Origin: Erysipelotrichaceae bacterium
Lineage (GTDB): Bacteria; Bacillota_I; Bacilli_A; Erysipelotrichales; Erysipelotrichaceae
Reading direction: 5' to 3'
NCBI GenBank assembly: GCA_022767445.1
Contig: JALENJ010000003.1
Location: forward strand, 1-64,000
DNA length: 64,000 nt
Shown here: one piece after another, positions 20,073-29,996 of the stretch
Numbering within the stretch: position 1 is the stretch's first letter
Layout of the letters: each line of letters opens with the position of its first letter
Made by a program: the position numbers and the translations under genes
Notes under the pieces: generated by a model
What the model was told of the DNA's origin: nothing
Database searches by the model: none
What the model saw: the letters and a program-made list of their open reading frames with translations, nothing else

Positions 20073-20320
20073 CCTTTCTAGATATAATAAAAACATCATC
20101 CAACAAAGGGACGATGTCAACGCGGTGCCACCCTTTTTACTTAAATTGTTTCACGTGAAACAATTTAAATCACTTCATTTGCGATAACGGCGCAACCGGA
20201 AAGTATTGGTTTCACTCAAGAGCGGATTCATACAATTTCAATGATAACTCACATCAACCGTTATCTTTCTGGAAGAGATTTTGTATTACTATTCTCTATC
20301 ATCGTATTTACAGATAAATT
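20073..20320 (-). promoter_or_regulatory. serS T-box riboswitch leader with terminator
   Basis: Minus-strand leader of serS. The T-box core GGGTGGCACCGCG is at 20121-20133 and pairs with uncharged tRNA-Ser to form the antiterminator. The competing terminator stem (ACATCGTCC/GGATGATGT followed by TTTTATT) lies at about 20084-20119. Upstream sequence forms stem I; TCC in the AATCCGCTC segment is a possible serine specifier codon, though I am not sure of the fold. The palindromic parS 2 sits just upstream of the T-box core and would form a hairpin in the RNA. Confidence 0.88.
20147..20162. promoter_or_regulatory. parS site 2, inside the T-box leader
   Basis: TGTTTCACGTGAAACA, a perfect parS, centred in a 26-bp perfect palindrome (20142-20167). 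It lies within the transcribed serS leader, about 14 nt upstream of the T-box core, so bound or spreading ParB could interact with serS transcription. Confidence 0.95.
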
Positions 20321-20339
20321 TAATCATTTTGAGATAAAA

Positions 20340-20368
20340 TTGTCAATATTTCAAAACAGTGCTATATT
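20340..20368 (+). promoter_or_regulatory. promoter of the H1-like gene, back-to-back with the serS leader promoter
   Basis: Plus strand: -35 TTGTCA (20340-20345), 17-bp spacer, -10 TATATT (20363-20368). The opposite strand reads TTGACA at 20341-20346, with TAAATT 18 bp away as a likely -10 for the serS T-box transcript. The two -35 boxes physically overlap. Confidence 0.6.
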
Positions 20369-20419
20369 ATAGTTAATTAAACACTTTCGTTTAGTTTTTT
20401 GATAATAAGGAGAATAGAT

Positions 20420-20839
20420 ATGGCAAAAAAGACGCAGTACAAGCAAAAGCTCGAATACAACAACAACTACAACAGAAATAACTACCGTTCATTCTCAGTA
20501 CGTTTCAACAACAAAGTTGAAAAACAGGTTATTAGTTGGCTTGAAGGAAAAGAATCAGTAAAAGGATATTTATGTGATCTAATCCTAGCAGATATGGAAA
20601 AGAGTGGAAAGAAGACTGCTAAGAAGACTGCTCCAAAACCTGAAAAGAAGGTTGTTAAGAAAGCTACACCAGCTAAGAAGACAACAAAGAAAGTTGTTGA
20701 AAAGAAAACAACAGCTAAACCAGTAGCTAAGAAAGCAGTAAAGAAGACAGCTACAAAACCTACTACAACAAAGAAACCTATTAAGAAGGTTGCTCCTACA
20801 AAAAAGAAAACTACAAAGAAAGTTACTAAGAAAAAGTAA
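20420..20839 (+). CDS. small basic DNA-binding protein: possible RHH head, histone-H1-like tail
   Basis: 139 aa from ATG 20420 (SD AAGGAG 9 nt upstream; the longer frame lacks an SD). Residues about 22-60 (Y-R-S-F-S-V-R-F-N-N-K-V-E-K-Q-V-I-S-W-L-E-G) have the strand-helix-helix pattern of ribbon-helix-helix proteins. Residues 62-139 are almost only Lys, Ala, Thr, Pro and Val in repeating A-K-K-T / V-K-K-A units, like eukaryotic H1 tails and bacterial AlgP/Hc1-type proteins. This suggests a nucleoid-associated DNA-compacting protein. It is the only clear plus-strand gene in the left arm and has its own promoter and terminator. Confidence 0.75.
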   Translation: MAKKTQYKQKLEYNNNYNRNNYRSFSVRFNNKVEKQVISWLEGKESVKGYLCDLILADMEKSGKKTAKKTAPKPEKKVVKKATPAKKTTKKVVEKKTTAKPVAKKAVKKTATKPTTTKKPIKKVAPTKKKTTKKVTKKK

Positions 20840-20855
20840 CTGATACCGAATATAG

Positions 20856-20884
20856 GTTTCTGCATTTATACAGAAACTTTTTTT
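20856..20884 (+). terminator. terminator of the H1-like gene
   Basis: Stem GTTTCTG/CAGAAAC with an eight-base loop (20856-20877), followed by seven T. Confidence 0.85.
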
Positions 20885-20897
20885 ATACCCTTTTTAT

Positions 20898-20923
20898 CAA
20901 AAAAAGAAGCTCTATTGAGCTTC
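20898..20923 (-). terminator. gyrA terminator overlapping the gyrA stop
   Basis: Minus strand: stem GAAGCTC/GAGCTTC (20906-20923) followed by TTTTTTTGAT. The hairpin includes the last codons and TAG stop of gyrA (20912-20914). Confidence 0.75.
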
Positions 20924-23479
20924 TTCATCTAATTCATCTTCAATCACTTCATCATCTTCAGGTGTATCATCAATATCACCTTCATCTAATACTTCGTTAT
21001 GAGAGATATCTGTGATTTCTTCATCTTCCTCAGGTTCAAGAATCGCAATTGTTGAGATAATATCATCCTTCACATTCATGACTCTGACACCTTGTGCAGA
21101 TCGGCTATAAACAGATACCTGGCTTAGAGAAATTCGGATTACAATTCCTCCAGCAGTTACTATCATACAGTCCTCATCACCCTTAACAGCACGTAGGCTT
21201 ACTAGCTGACCTGATTTTTCTGTAACGTTAACTGTCTTAACACCACGACTTCCACGTCTTGTCATGCGGTAATCCTTAATTGCGGACTTCTTACCAAATC
21301 CATTCTCAGTGATTGTTAAGATATATTCTCCTTCTAGTGTTGTAGCTAAGCCGATAACATAACCACCATCGACATTGAATCCTTTAACACCTCTAGCGGT
21401 ACGACCTAAAGGTCTAACTGTATTTTCTAAGAAGCGAATTGCTTTACCGTTGGATCCACCGATGAGAATTTCACTATTACCATCTGTGCTTGTAATAAAT
21501 GCTAATTCATCATCTTCATTCAACTTAATCGCAATCTTACCATTCTTGTTGATATTTTCAAATTCTTCAACTGGTGTACGTTTAATAATACCTAGTTTTG
21601 TTACGAAGAATAAGAACTTAGAATCATCATTTTTTCCATATGGTACAAGAGCCTTGATACTTTCTGTCTTATCCATACTGATTAGATTTACAACCGGAAT
21701 TCCCTTACTTGTACGGTTAAACTCAGGTACGTTATATCCCTTCATGCGATATACTTTTCCCTTATTAGTAAATACAAGTAAGTTATCATGTGTAGACATA
21801 CTAATGAATTGATCAATGACATCATCCTTATGTAGCTGCATGCCCTTAATACCTTTACCACCACGGTTTTGTACATGGTATGTATCACTTGTCATACGTT
21901 TGATATATCCATTGGAAGATAACGTAATGATGACATTCTCAACAGGTATTAAGTCTTCATCTTCTACATCCGCAATCGCATCGATAATCTCACTGCGTCT
22001 TGGATCAGCGAACTTCGCCTTGATTTCACTTAATTCATCACGAATAATCTGTAGGACTCTATCATGATTTGCGAGAATATCCTCTAAATCTGCAATCTTA
22101 ATCAACAAGTCTTGATATTCATTTTCAATCTTTTCACGTTCTAGACCTGTCAATCTTCTAAATTGCATATCTAAGATTGCTTTTGCTTGTATCTCATCTA
22201 GACCAAAGCCTTCCATCAATCTTGGCATCGCTTCATTAGGATCTCTTGAATCACGAATCGTGTGAATAATCTCATCTAGATTATCAACCGCAATTCTTAA
22301 TCCTTCTAAGATATGTGCACGGTCTTTTGCCTTCTTTAAATCGAATTGTGTACGACGAACAATGACTTCCTCTTGGAAACTAATGTATCCCTTTAGTAAG
22401 TCAATCATACTAGCCTGACGAGGGACACCGTTGAAAAGTACAACATTATTTACACCAAAGTTAGATTGTAAAGGTGTTAAACGATATAACTGGTTTAACA
22501 TGACATCAGGCTGTACATCCTTACGTAATTCAATCACAACACGAATACCATCCATATTGGATTCATCACGTAAGTCAGTAATACCATCTAATACTTTATC
22601 TCTAGCTAATGTTGCGATTCTTTCCACCATACTAGCCTTATTTACTAAATATGGTAGTTCATAGACAATAATACGAGATTTACCATTTGGTAATTCCTCA
22701 ATCTTAGTCTTAGAACGCATAATAATCGTTCCACGACCAGTTTCAAAAGCCTGACGAATACCAGAACGACCTAAAATATACGCACCTGTAGGAAAATCAG
22801 GTCCTTTCATGTAGTTCATCAGCTCTGTTGCGGTTAGTTCTGGATTATCCATTACCGCAAAGATACCATCAATTGTTTCACCTAAATTGTGTGGCGCAAC
22901 ATTCGTTGCCATACCAACCGCAATACCAGATGAACCATTGACAATCAAGTTTGGATAACGAGAAGGAAGAACAGTAGGTTCTTTTTCCTCACCATCATAG
23001 TTATCCACCATATCAACCGTATTCTTATCTAAATCACGTAACATCTCTACTGCAATCTTAGACATTCTCGCCTCGGTATAACGCATCGCAGCAGGATCAT
23101 CACCATCCATAGAACCAAAGTTACCATGTCCATCAACAAGAATCGCTCTCATATTCCATGGTTGTGCTAGATATACCAATGCACCGTAGATAGATGAGTC
23201 ACCATGAGGGTGATATTTACCCATCGTATCTCCGACAATACGCGCACTCTTACGATATGCTTTATCCGGTCCAATATTCATTTCATTCATCGAATATAGA
23301 ATTCTTCTTTGTACTGGTTTTAAGCCATCACGTACATCTGGTAATGCACGTGCTACGATAACCGACATCGAATACTCCAAAAAGTCTCGACGAATTTCTT
23401 TCGTTAATTCTGTCTCTGTGATATTTCCAGGGTCAAAATTACTTTCATCAAATTCCATAAAATCGTCTTCTAATGCCAT
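20912..23479 (-). CDS. gyrA: DNA gyrase subunit A
   Basis: Gyrase A subunit, DNA cleavage/religation and wrapping, 855 aa. The catalytic tyrosine is Tyr134 in A-M-R-Y-T-E-A-R. The quinolone-pocket segment reads [11 protein letters not shown]: Ser95 matches E. coli Ser83, and Gly99 sits at the Asp87 position. The C-terminal beta-pinwheel carries the GyrA box Q-N-R-G-G-K-G. The last 45 residues are very acidic. It follows gyrB by 17 nt in the operon. Confidence 0.98.
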   Translation of the reverse strand: MALEDDFMEFDESNFDPGNITETELTKEIRRDFLEYSMSVIVARALPDVRDGLKPVQRRILYSMNEMNIGPDKAYRKSARIVGDTMGKYHPHGDSSIYGALVYLAQPWNMRAILVDGHGNFGSMDGDDPAAMRYTEARMSKIAVEMLRDLDKNTVDMVDNYDGEEKEPTVLPSRYPNLIVNGSSGIAVGMATNVAPHNLGETIDGIFAVMDNPELTATELMNYMKGPDFPTGAYILGRSGIRQAFETGRGTIIMRSKTKIEELPNGKSRIIVYELPYLVNKASMVERIATLARDKVLDGITDLRDESNMDGIRVVIELRKDVQPDVMLNQLYRLTPLQSNFGVNNVVLFNGVPRQASMIDLLKGYISFQEEVIVRRTQFDLKKAKDRAHILEGLRIAVDNLDEIIHTIRDSRDPNEAMPRLMEGFGLDEIQAKAILDMQFRRLTGLEREKIENEYQDLLIKIADLEDILANHDRVLQIIRDELSEIKAKFADPRRSEIIDAIADVEDEDLIPVENVIITLSSNGYIKRMTSDTYHVQNRGGKGIKGMQLHKDDVIDQFISMSTHDNLLVFTNKGKVYRMKGYNVPEFNRTSKGIPVVNLISMDKTESIKALVPYGKNDDSKFLFFVTKLGIIKRTPVEEFENINKNGKIAIKLNEDDELAFITSTDGNSEILIGGSNGKAIRFLENTVRPLGRTARGVKGFNVDGGYVIGLATTLEGEYILTITENGFGKKSAIKDYRMTRRGSRGVKTVNVTEKSGQLVSLRAVKGDEDCMIVTAGGIVIRISLSQVSVYSRSAQGVRVMNVKDDIISTIAILEPEEDEEITDISHNEVLDEGDIDDTPEDDEVIEDELDEEAQ

Positions 23480-23496
23480 TGTAATTTACCCCTTTC

Positions 23497-25482
23497 TTAG
23501 AAATCCAGATTTTCCGCAAAGTGTGCGTTTTCAACAATAAAGTTCTTACGTGGTTCAACTTCCTCACCCATCAACATTGTAAAGTTGTAGTCAGCTGCTT
23601 CCGCATCATCAACAGTCACACGAATCAATGTACGATTCTTAGGATCCATTGTTGTTTCCCACAACTGTTCAGGGTTCATCTCACCAAGTCCCTTATAACG
23701 TTGAATACTTAGACGATCGCCTAGCTCACGCTTTACTTCCTCTAATTGATTATCTGTATATGCATAACGCACTGTCTGTCCTTTTTGTACCTTGTACAAA
23801 GGAGGTTGTGCAATATAGATATATCCCTGTTCAAGAACAGGACGTAGATAACGATAGAAGAAAGTCAATAATAGTGTACGAATATGTGCACCATCGACAT
23901 CGGCATCGGTCATGATAACAATCTTATGATATCTTAACTTCGATACATCAATTTCATCCATAACACCACAACCAAACGCAGTAATCATAGAACGGATCTC
24001 CGCATTTTCATAAATACGAGACTGTCTTGCCTTTTCTACGTTAAGAATCTTACCTCTAAGTGGCAGGATTGCTTGGAAGTGAGAATCTCTTCCCTGCTTT
24101 GCTGATCCACCGGCAGATTGTCCCTCGACGATGTAAATCTCACAGATAGAAGCGTCCTTAGAAGAACAGTCAGCCAATTTACCTGGAAGTGGACTTACTT
24201 CTAATGCACTCTTTCTTCTTGTTAATTCACGTGCTCTCTTAGCAGCCATACGTGCTTGAGAAGCCAATGAAACTTTCTCTAAGATAACCTTAGATTCATC
24301 AGGATTCTCCATCAAGTAACGCTCTAGCTGAGTACCAAAGATATCAGAAACAATCTTACGTACTTCAGAGTTACCTAGTTTTGTCTTCGTCTGTCCTTCA
24401 TATTGAGGATCTGGATGTTTTACACTGATAACTGCAGTTAAACCTTCACGGCAATCATCTGTAGTTAAGTTGTCATCTTTTTCCTTTAAGAAACCAGATT
24501 CACGAGCATACTTATTAATCACTCTATTTAAAGCCAAACGGAAACCTTCTTCATGCGTTCCACCCTCAGCTGTATTGATGTTATTACAGAATGTATAGAT
24601 ATTTGCGTTATATCCATCATTGTATTGACAAGCAACTTCTACCTGAATGTTATTTTCATAACCTTCACTATAGATAATCTCATGATTAATAACATCACGA
24701 TTACGATTTAAGAATTCAGTATATTGTTTTAGACCACCTTCAAACTTAAATACATAATGTTGTTTTTCAGGATTTTCTTCACGTAAATCATTAAATTTCA
24801 AACAAATTCCTTTATTTAAGAACGCTAACTGACGTAAACGATCACGTAAGATATCATGTTCATATACAGTTGTCTCTGTAAAGATCGTAGGATCCGCTTT
24901 AAATCTAACGGTTGATCCATGTTTATCCGCAGGACATTCCCCCTTTACTTCAAGAGGATGTACAGGATGTCCACCATTTTCAAACTTTACATAAAACTCT
25001 TTACTATCATGGAAAACAGAAACTTCCAACCAAGTACTCAATGCATTTACAACAGATGCACCTACACCATGTAAACCACCAGATACTTTATATGCACCGC
25101 CACCAAACTTACCACCAGCATGCAATACTGTAAAAATTGTCTCGATTGTAGAGATACCAGTCTTTTCATTGATACCAGTAGGCATACCACGACCATCATC
25201 TTCTACTGTAATAATATTGTCTTTATCAACAGTTACAGATACCGTAGTTGCATATCCAGCCATTGCTTCATCAATACCGTTATCTACAATCTCCCATACA
25301 AGGTGATGTAAACCCTTTGAAGAAGTAGAGGCAATGTACATACCAGGTCTTTTACGTACTGCTTCTAGTCCATCTAATACCTGAATATCAGAATCGTTAT
25401 ATGTATGCGTAACTTTCGTATCCATCTCTTGACCTAAAACAGCATCATTTTTTTCAGATACTTGTTCATTTTTCTCACTCAT
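23497..25482 (-). CDS. gyrB: DNA gyrase subunit B
   Basis: ATPase subunit of gyrase, 661 aa. The GHKL ATP site is seen in [10 protein letters not shown] and [15 protein letters not shown]. The Toprim domain has [10 protein letters not shown] and D-A-D-V-D-G-A-H-I, and the C-terminus R-Y-K-G-L-G-E-M is typical. It overlaps recF by 4 nt and has a strong SD (GGAGG). Confidence 0.98.
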   Translation of the reverse strand: MSEKNEQVSEKNDAVLGQEMDTKVTHTYNDSDIQVLDGLEAVRKRPGMYIASTSSKGLHHLVWEIVDNGIDEAMAGYATTVSVTVDKDNIITVEDDGRGMPTGINEKTGISTIETIFTVLHAGGKFGGGAYKVSGGLHGVGASVVNALSTWLEVSVFHDSKEFYVKFENGGHPVHPLEVKGECPADKHGSTVRFKADPTIFTETTVYEHDILRDRLRQLAFLNKGICLKFNDLREENPEKQHYVFKFEGGLKQYTEFLNRNRDVINHEIIYSEGYENNIQVEVACQYNDGYNANIYTFCNNINTAEGGTHEEGFRLALNRVINKYARESGFLKEKDDNLTTDDCREGLTAVISVKHPDPQYEGQTKTKLGNSEVRKIVSDIFGTQLERYLMENPDESKVILEKVSLASQARMAAKRARELTRRKSALEVSPLPGKLADCSSKDASICEIYIVEGQSAGGSAKQGRDSHFQAILPLRGKILNVEKARQSRIYENAEIRSMITAFGCGVMDEIDVSKLRYHKIVIMTDADVDGAHIRTLLLTFFYRYLRPVLEQGYIYIAQPPLYKVQKGQTVRYAYTDNQLEEVKRELGDRLSIQRYKGLGEMNPEQLWETTMDPKNRTLIRVTVDDAEAADYNFTMLMGEEVEPRKNFIVENAHFAENLDF

Positions 25483-26573
25483 TGCTTACCTCCTTCAAAT
25501 GGAAATATCTTTCCATTCACAATTTGAAACTCCTTCATATCTTCATTCTTCAGAAATGCAGGAATTTCTGTTGACGTAATCACGCATTGGAAATCACGTT
25601 GTACCATCTCAAGCAACTTCTTTTGACGATGATAATCCAATTCACTTAGAACATCATCCAGCAACAATACAGGTTGCTTGTGAATCATCTTTTCTATATA
25701 TTTCAGAAGACTAAGTTTAAATGACAACATTGCCATTCTCTTCTGTCCCTGACTGGCAAAATAAATTAAGTTTTTATCATCCATCTTAAAGACTAGATCA
25801 TCCAGATGAATACCTGTCTTCGTTGAACGATATTCAATATCCTTTGTTCTAGATTCTTTATGACATTTGATAATATCTGCTTGTAAGTCTTCACTATCTT
25901 CAACAAATGTCTTATATGAAACTGTAAGAGATATATTTGTATCGGATATCTGTTGATAGATATCTGTAATAAAATCCTGCATGCATGTTACAAACTTTCT
26001 TCTCTCTTGGATGATGATAGCCTCTTCTTTTGCCATTTGTTCATCCAAGATATCCAGATAATTCATATCTATCTTTTCATTCTTCAACAAAGAATTTCTA
26101 TCTTTCAGATAACTTTGATATTTATTCAAAGAAGATAAATATCTAGAAGATACTTTCGTTATCTCTTGATTCATCACACGTCTTCTCTCTTTCGGTTGAT
26201 CAGAGAAGATATGTAAATCATCAGGAGAAAACAAGACTACATTTAACAAACCAATAAATTCACTGCTCTTCTTTAGAGGTTGCTTATGTAACATCAATGT
26301 CTTTCCTTGTGGATGAATCACCGCATCAATATCTGTTTCTTGATCATCCACAAATACACAATGTATATTTGCGAATGGAGCATCATCCTTAATCAACTTC
26401 TTATCATCTACAATGCGATGAGATCTGGTCAGTGATAGATAAACCATACTCTCCAGTAAATTCGTCTTTCCCTGGGCATTTTCACCTGTTATGAGATTGA
26501 TATGCGGACTCAACTCAATCGATGCATTTTCATAGTTCCGAAAATTTCTTAATTGAATGGATTTGATATACAT
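25479..26573 (-). CDS. recF: DNA replication and repair protein RecF
   Basis: RecF, an SMC-like ATPase that marks gaps and directs RecOR-mediated RecA loading. The 364 aa include N-F-R-N-Y at the start, Walker [10 protein letters not shown] (about 30-38), the signature region S-x-G-Q-K-R, and Walker [12 protein letters not shown]. Start overlaps the yaaA stop by 1 nt and its end overlaps gyrB. Confidence 0.97.
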   Translation of the reverse strand: MYIKSIQLRNFRNYENASIELSPHINLITGENAQGKTNLLESMVYLSLTRSHRIVDDKKLIKDDAPFANIHCVFVDDQETDIDAVIHPQGKTLMLHKQPLKKSSEFIGLLNVVLFSPDDLHIFSDQPKERRRVMNQEITKVSSRYLSSLNKYQSYLKDRNSLLKNEKIDMNYLDILDEQMAKEEAIIIQERRKFVTCMQDFITDIYQQISDTNISLTVSYKTFVEDSEDLQADIIKCHKESRTKDIEYRSTKTGIHLDDLVFKMDDKNLIYFASQGQKRMAMLSFKLSLLKYIEKMIHKQPVLLLDDVLSELDYHRQKKLLEMVQRDFQCVITSTEIPAFLKNEDMKEFQIVNGKIFPFEGGKQ

Positions 26574-26773
26574 TAGAAAACCACAAATGTCTTTCCATCA
26601 ATTTTTACTTTATCACCAGGATATAATTTTCTACCCCGACGATTCTCTTTTTCACCATTCACAACAATATCCATTTCTTTAATTTTTATCTTTGCTTCAC
26701 CACCTGTCATAACAATTCCAGATAGCTTCATAAACTGTTGTAAAGTAATGTATTCTGTTGTGATTTTTTTCAT
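26573..26773 (-). CDS. yaaA: S4-domain RNA-binding protein YaaA
   Basis: 66-aa S4-domain protein of the YaaA/YlqF-like group always found between dnaN and recF in Firmicutes. The S4 fold is seen in the L-x-x-F-M-K-L-S-G-I...G-G-E-A-K...V-N-G-E-x-E-x-R-R-G-R-K-L-Y-x-G-D segment. First gene of the yaaA-recF-gyrB-gyrA operon. Role not well defined; probably RNA or ribosome binding. Confidence 0.9.
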   Translation of the reverse strand: MKKITTEYITLQQFMKLSGIVMTGGEAKIKIKEMDIVVNGEKENRRGRKLYPGDKVKIDGKTFVVF

Positions 26774-26811
26774 AGAAACTCCTTTGCAAAAAGGCTTAAA
26801 AAAGCAATATA

Positions 26812-26817
26812 ATTATA
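26812..26817 (-). promoter_or_regulatory. -10 of the yaaA-recF-gyrBA promoter
   Basis: Minus-strand extended -10, TGGTATAAT, located after the dnaN terminator and about 40 nt before yaaA. No strong -35, which is common for extended -10 promoters. Confidence 0.55.
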
Positions 26818-26873
26818 CCACAAAACTATCTAAAAATCCTTTGTCTATCGGCATTTGCAAATGCTTAACAAAG

Positions 26874-26900
26874 TTGAAAAAAGAACAGTTTTCACTGTTC
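26874..26900 (-). terminator. dnaN terminator
   Basis: Stem GAACAGT/ACTGTTC (26883-26900) followed on the minus strand by TTTTTTC. It separates dnaN from the yaaA operon. Confidence 0.85.
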
Positions 26901-26901
26901 C

Positions 26902-28026
26902 TTAGTTATAAGTTCTAACTGGTAATACAAGTTGTAAAATACTTGGATCTTCATCACTACTTAGGATGAAAGGTCTCATCTCACCAACGAATTTAATCTT
27001 AATTTTATCGCTGTGAATTGCTCTAGCTGCTTCCATAACATAATTACCAGAAAAGCTAATATCAAGAGGTTCACCTGTATAATTCGCAACCAGCGTTTCA
27101 TGAGATTCACCAATCTCTTGGCTCTTATTTGTTAATACAATCTCTTCTTGAGAACATTGTAGACGGTTAATTGTCATATTATCTGTCTTGATGAATGTTG
27201 TACGGTCAATTGCATGAATCAAATCATTACGACTCATTTCTAATTCATACTTAAACTCAGTAGGAATTAAACGATCCGTTTCAGGATAACCACCATCTAA
27301 TAATCTAGTCTGCAACACCATACCATCACCGATGAACTGAGCTTTCTTATCATTCAGATAAATTTCAATGTCGGATGATTCATCTGACGATAACATTGTA
27401 GCCTTTACTTCATTTAAAGACTTTGATGGAATTGTGACCGCAAATGTATCTTGGCTAGTAATAGAAACTGTCTTCTTCGCTAAGCGATAAGAGTCCGTTG
27501 CTGTACATACAAGCTTTCCACCATCCAAATGGAAATTAACACCAGTTAATACAGGCTTTGTTTCCTTGATAGAAGTCGCAAAAGTAGTTTGATCAATAAT
27601 ATCTGATAAGACAGCAGATGAAATCACTACTGAGTTTGCTGGCTTAGAAAAATCAATTGTAGGATAATCCAAAGGATTCATACCATTAATCTTAAACACA
27701 GCAGAATTACCAGAAAACTTCGTTAATGATCCATCAATAATTTCTACTTGAATTGTATCACTATCAATCTTTCTAACGATTTCTAGAAGATACTTAGATT
27801 CGATTAAGATAGATCCATCTTCTATAATCTTTAGATTATTCTTATCATCAGCAGCAATGACTTTTTGAATAGATATATCCGCATCACTACCTGTAACTGT
27901 CATTGTATTGTCTTTAACATCAATCTTTAATCCTCTTAAAGATGTCTTTGGAGAATTAGGAGAAATCGCTCTAGATACTAACTGTAGTGTGCTGTAAAAT
28001 TCACTTTTTGAAATCGTTAAATTCAT
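26902..28026 (-). CDS. dnaN: DNA polymerase III beta sliding clamp
   Basis: Beta clamp, 374 aa, three repeated clamp domains. The N-terminus M-N-L-T-I-S-K-S-E-F-Y-S-T-L-Q and the C-terminus L-P-V-R-T-Y-N (M-P-[V/M]-R-x-x end) are typical. It follows dnaA after a 147-nt spacer that holds two DnaA boxes. SD AAGGAG 7 nt upstream. Confidence 0.98.
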   Translation of the reverse strand: MNLTISKSEFYSTLQLVSRAISPNSPKTSLRGLKIDVKDNTMTVTGSDADISIQKVIAADDKNNLKIIEDGSILIESKYLLEIVRKIDSDTIQVEIIDGSLTKFSGNSAVFKINGMNPLDYPTIDFSKPANSVVISSAVLSDIIDQTTFATSIKETKPVLTGVNFHLDGGKLVCTATDSYRLAKKTVSITSQDTFAVTIPSKSLNEVKATMLSSDESSDIEIYLNDKKAQFIGDGMVLQTRLLDGGYPETDRLIPTEFKYELEMSRNDLIHAIDRTTFIKTDNMTINRLQCSQEEIVLTNKSQEIGESHETLVANYTGEPLDISFSGNYVMEAARAIHSDKIKIKFVGEMRPFILSSDEDPSILQLVLPVRTYN

Positions 28027-28078
28027 AATTGGCTCCTTATATGTTTAAAGTATTTTAAGTATTTATTCTTATTAAGTA

Positions 28079-28172
28079 TGTGGATAATGTGGAAAACTAT
28101 TTAAAACCCTTTATTACTCCACAATTTTAACATTTTCAGCTGTTATTTTATAGTGGAGAAAAATGTGAATAA
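28079..28172 (-). promoter_or_regulatory. DnaA boxes in the dnaA-dnaN spacer
   Basis: TGTGGATAA at 28079-28087 (perfect) and TGTGAATAA at 28164-28172 (one mismatch), in an AT-rich 147-nt spacer. Together with the cluster upstream of dnaA this gives a bipartite oriC as in Bacillus. The spacer may hold the unwinding element. Confidence 0.7.
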
Positions 28173-28173
28173 C

Positions 28174-29547
28174 TTATGCAAGTAAAGATTTTTCTATATC
28201 TTTTACTGCAGCTGAGAAGACTTTATCCTTCTCAATCTGATCTTCAACTTTCGAACAAGCACTGATAATTGTAGAGTGATCTCTACCACCGAATTCCTCG
28301 CCTATCTTTAAGTAAGATAAATCTAATAATTTACGGCAAAGATAGATAGAAATATGTCTTGCATTCGCAATATTCTTTGTACGAGTCTTGGAAGTGACCT
28401 GTTGTCTTGTAAGTCCATAGTAATCTGCTACAACTTTGATAATTTTCTTTGGAGATAATCCAGTCTTATCAGAGACTACAGATTGATTCTTTAGGGCATT
28501 CATGATGGTATCAAAGCGAATGCATCCACCATCCTGTTGAAATTGAATTGCATAAAACAGTACACGATTCCAAGCACCCTCTAAATCTCTAACATTTCCT
28601 GAAAAGTTTGAAGCAATATAATTTAAACCATCTTGATCAACATCCTCAATTGAATAACTACTAGACTTAATCTTCATCTGCAAGATAGCGAGTGATGTTT
28701 CAAATTCAGGGGAATCAATTCCAACAGACAATCCACTGGAGAAGCGACTAATCAAACGTTCCTCCAATCCTTTTATCTCTTTTGGTAAACGATCAGATGC
28801 GATACATATCTGTTTACGATTATTAACGAGCTCGTTATAGATGGTAAAAAAGACTTCATGAGACTTCTCTTTACCAGCTAAGAACTGAATATCATCCACA
28901 AGTAATAAATCAACAGAATACATATACTGCTTAAATTCATCAATTTTATTATTGCGAATCGCATTTACAACAGTTTCGACAAACTTTAAAGACTCTGTAT
29001 AATATACCTTCTTTGTAGGATCTTCTTTTAATACGTAGTTGGCAATGGACATCAATAGATGTGTTTTACCAAGTCCTGAATTACCATAGATAAACAATGG
29101 ATTAAAGAACTTACCAGGACTCATCGCACATGCTAAAGCAGCCGCATGACTTTCACGATTACAATCACCAACAACGAAATTATCAAAATTTCTATCTTTT
29201 TGGATTGGTAAAGACACAAAATCCGTTATATCTATCTTAGAAATAGGAGTTGTAACTGGCTTATTCTTAACTAGTTCATCTTTTAAGTGAACTTCAATTA
29301 ATAAGTTATGATCGATATTTAAAATATCAATAAAGGATGATTCTATTTCTTTGTTTTGGCTTTGTAAGATTTGTTTATTGATAATGGAAGGAGCAGCGAT
29401 AATTGCTTTATCTTCACTGAGTGCGTACAGACTACAGGGCTTAAAAAAATTATCAATGATAACGGTATCGATAATTTGATTATCACTCAAATATTGAAGA
29501 AGATTTCCCCATATTTCCTTCAGATATTGGTCGTTGCTTGTTGACAT
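28174..29547 (-). CDS. dnaA: chromosomal replication initiator DnaA
   Basis: DnaA, the AAA+ initiator that binds DnaA boxes and opens oriC, 457 aa. Domain I is at about 1-80; Walker A is G-N-S-G-L-G-K-T-H; Walker B L-L-V-D-D-I-Q; the C-terminal helix-turn-helix contains A-R-H-I-S-I-Y-L-C-R-K-L and the signature G-G-R-D-H-S-T-I. SD AGAGGT precedes ATG 29547. It is adjacent to the box cluster and codirectional with dnaN. Confidence 0.98.
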   Translation of the reverse strand: MSTSNDQYLKEIWGNLLQYLSDNQIIDTVIIDNFFKPCSLYALSEDKAIIAAPSIINKQILQSQNKEIESSFIDILNIDHNLLIEVHLKDELVKNKPVTTPISKIDITDFVSLPIQKDRNFDNFVVGDCNRESHAAALACAMSPGKFFNPLFIYGNSGLGKTHLLMSIANYVLKEDPTKKVYYTESLKFVETVVNAIRNNKIDEFKQYMYSVDLLLVDDIQFLAGKEKSHEVFFTIYNELVNNRKQICIASDRLPKEIKGLEERLISRFSSGLSVGIDSPEFETSLAILQMKIKSSSYSIEDVDQDGLNYIASNFSGNVRDLEGAWNRVLFYAIQFQQDGGCIRFDTIMNALKNQSVVSDKTGLSPKKIIKVVADYYGLTRQQVTSKTRTKNIANARHISIYLCRKLLDLSYLKIGEEFGGRDHSTIISACSKVEDQIEKDKVFSAAVKDIEKSLLA

Positions 29548-29622
29548 AAATAATACCTCTTAATATACATGCAATATTATTTTATGACTCATTTAGAAAG
29601 AAATCTATAGTTAAAATGTTGA

Positions 29623-29905
29623 TAACTTTTTTATCCACATTCAGTATGTTTTATAAGTGCAATAAACAGTGGAAATATAGGAGTTTTCCACTGTTTTCCA
29701 CAAATTTCAATGTGGAGAAAAATGTGGATAAGTTATACACATTGTGGATAACTAGAAAAAATGTGGATAATTTTTAAGGAATTAAAGTTATTCACACTAA
29801 TATGTGAATAAAAATCACTGATAAACAAAGGCTTATTGATAGTTATCAACAGTTTTCCACATTTGTGGATAACTGTTGATTGTGGATAGTGAATAAGCTG
29901 TTGAT
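29623..29905. other. oriC: DnaA-box cluster
   Basis: The 449-nt gene-free stretch between dnaA and panE contains perfect TTATCCACA boxes at 29631-29639 (+) and, as TGTGGATAA, at 29723-29731, 29743-29751, 29762-29770 and 29864-29872. Near matches are at 29733-29741 (TTATACACA), 29788-29796, 29803-29811, 29843-29851, 29853-29861 and 29881-29889. This density marks the chromosomal origin. The flanks are AT-rich; no other gene is seen. Confidence 0.93.
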
Positions 29906-29953
29906 AACTCTACTTCTATATACATAGGAATCATAAGTTATCCCCAAAAATAG

Positions 29954-29988
29954 AAAAAAACTCTACACATTTTTACGTGTGTAGAGTA
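29954..29988 (-). terminator. terminator of the panE-like gene
   Basis: Stem CTCTACACA/TGTGTAGAG-type hairpin (29961-29986) followed on the minus strand by seven T. It stops transcription heading into oriC. Confidence 0.8.
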
Positions 29989-29996
29989 AAACAGAC

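Noticed and set aside
20482-20865. 127-codon minus-strand ORF opposite the H1-like gene
   Set aside because: Its Phe/Val/Thr-rich sequence is the exact shadow of the AAG/AAA/ACA-rich plus-strand gene, which has promoter, SD and terminator.
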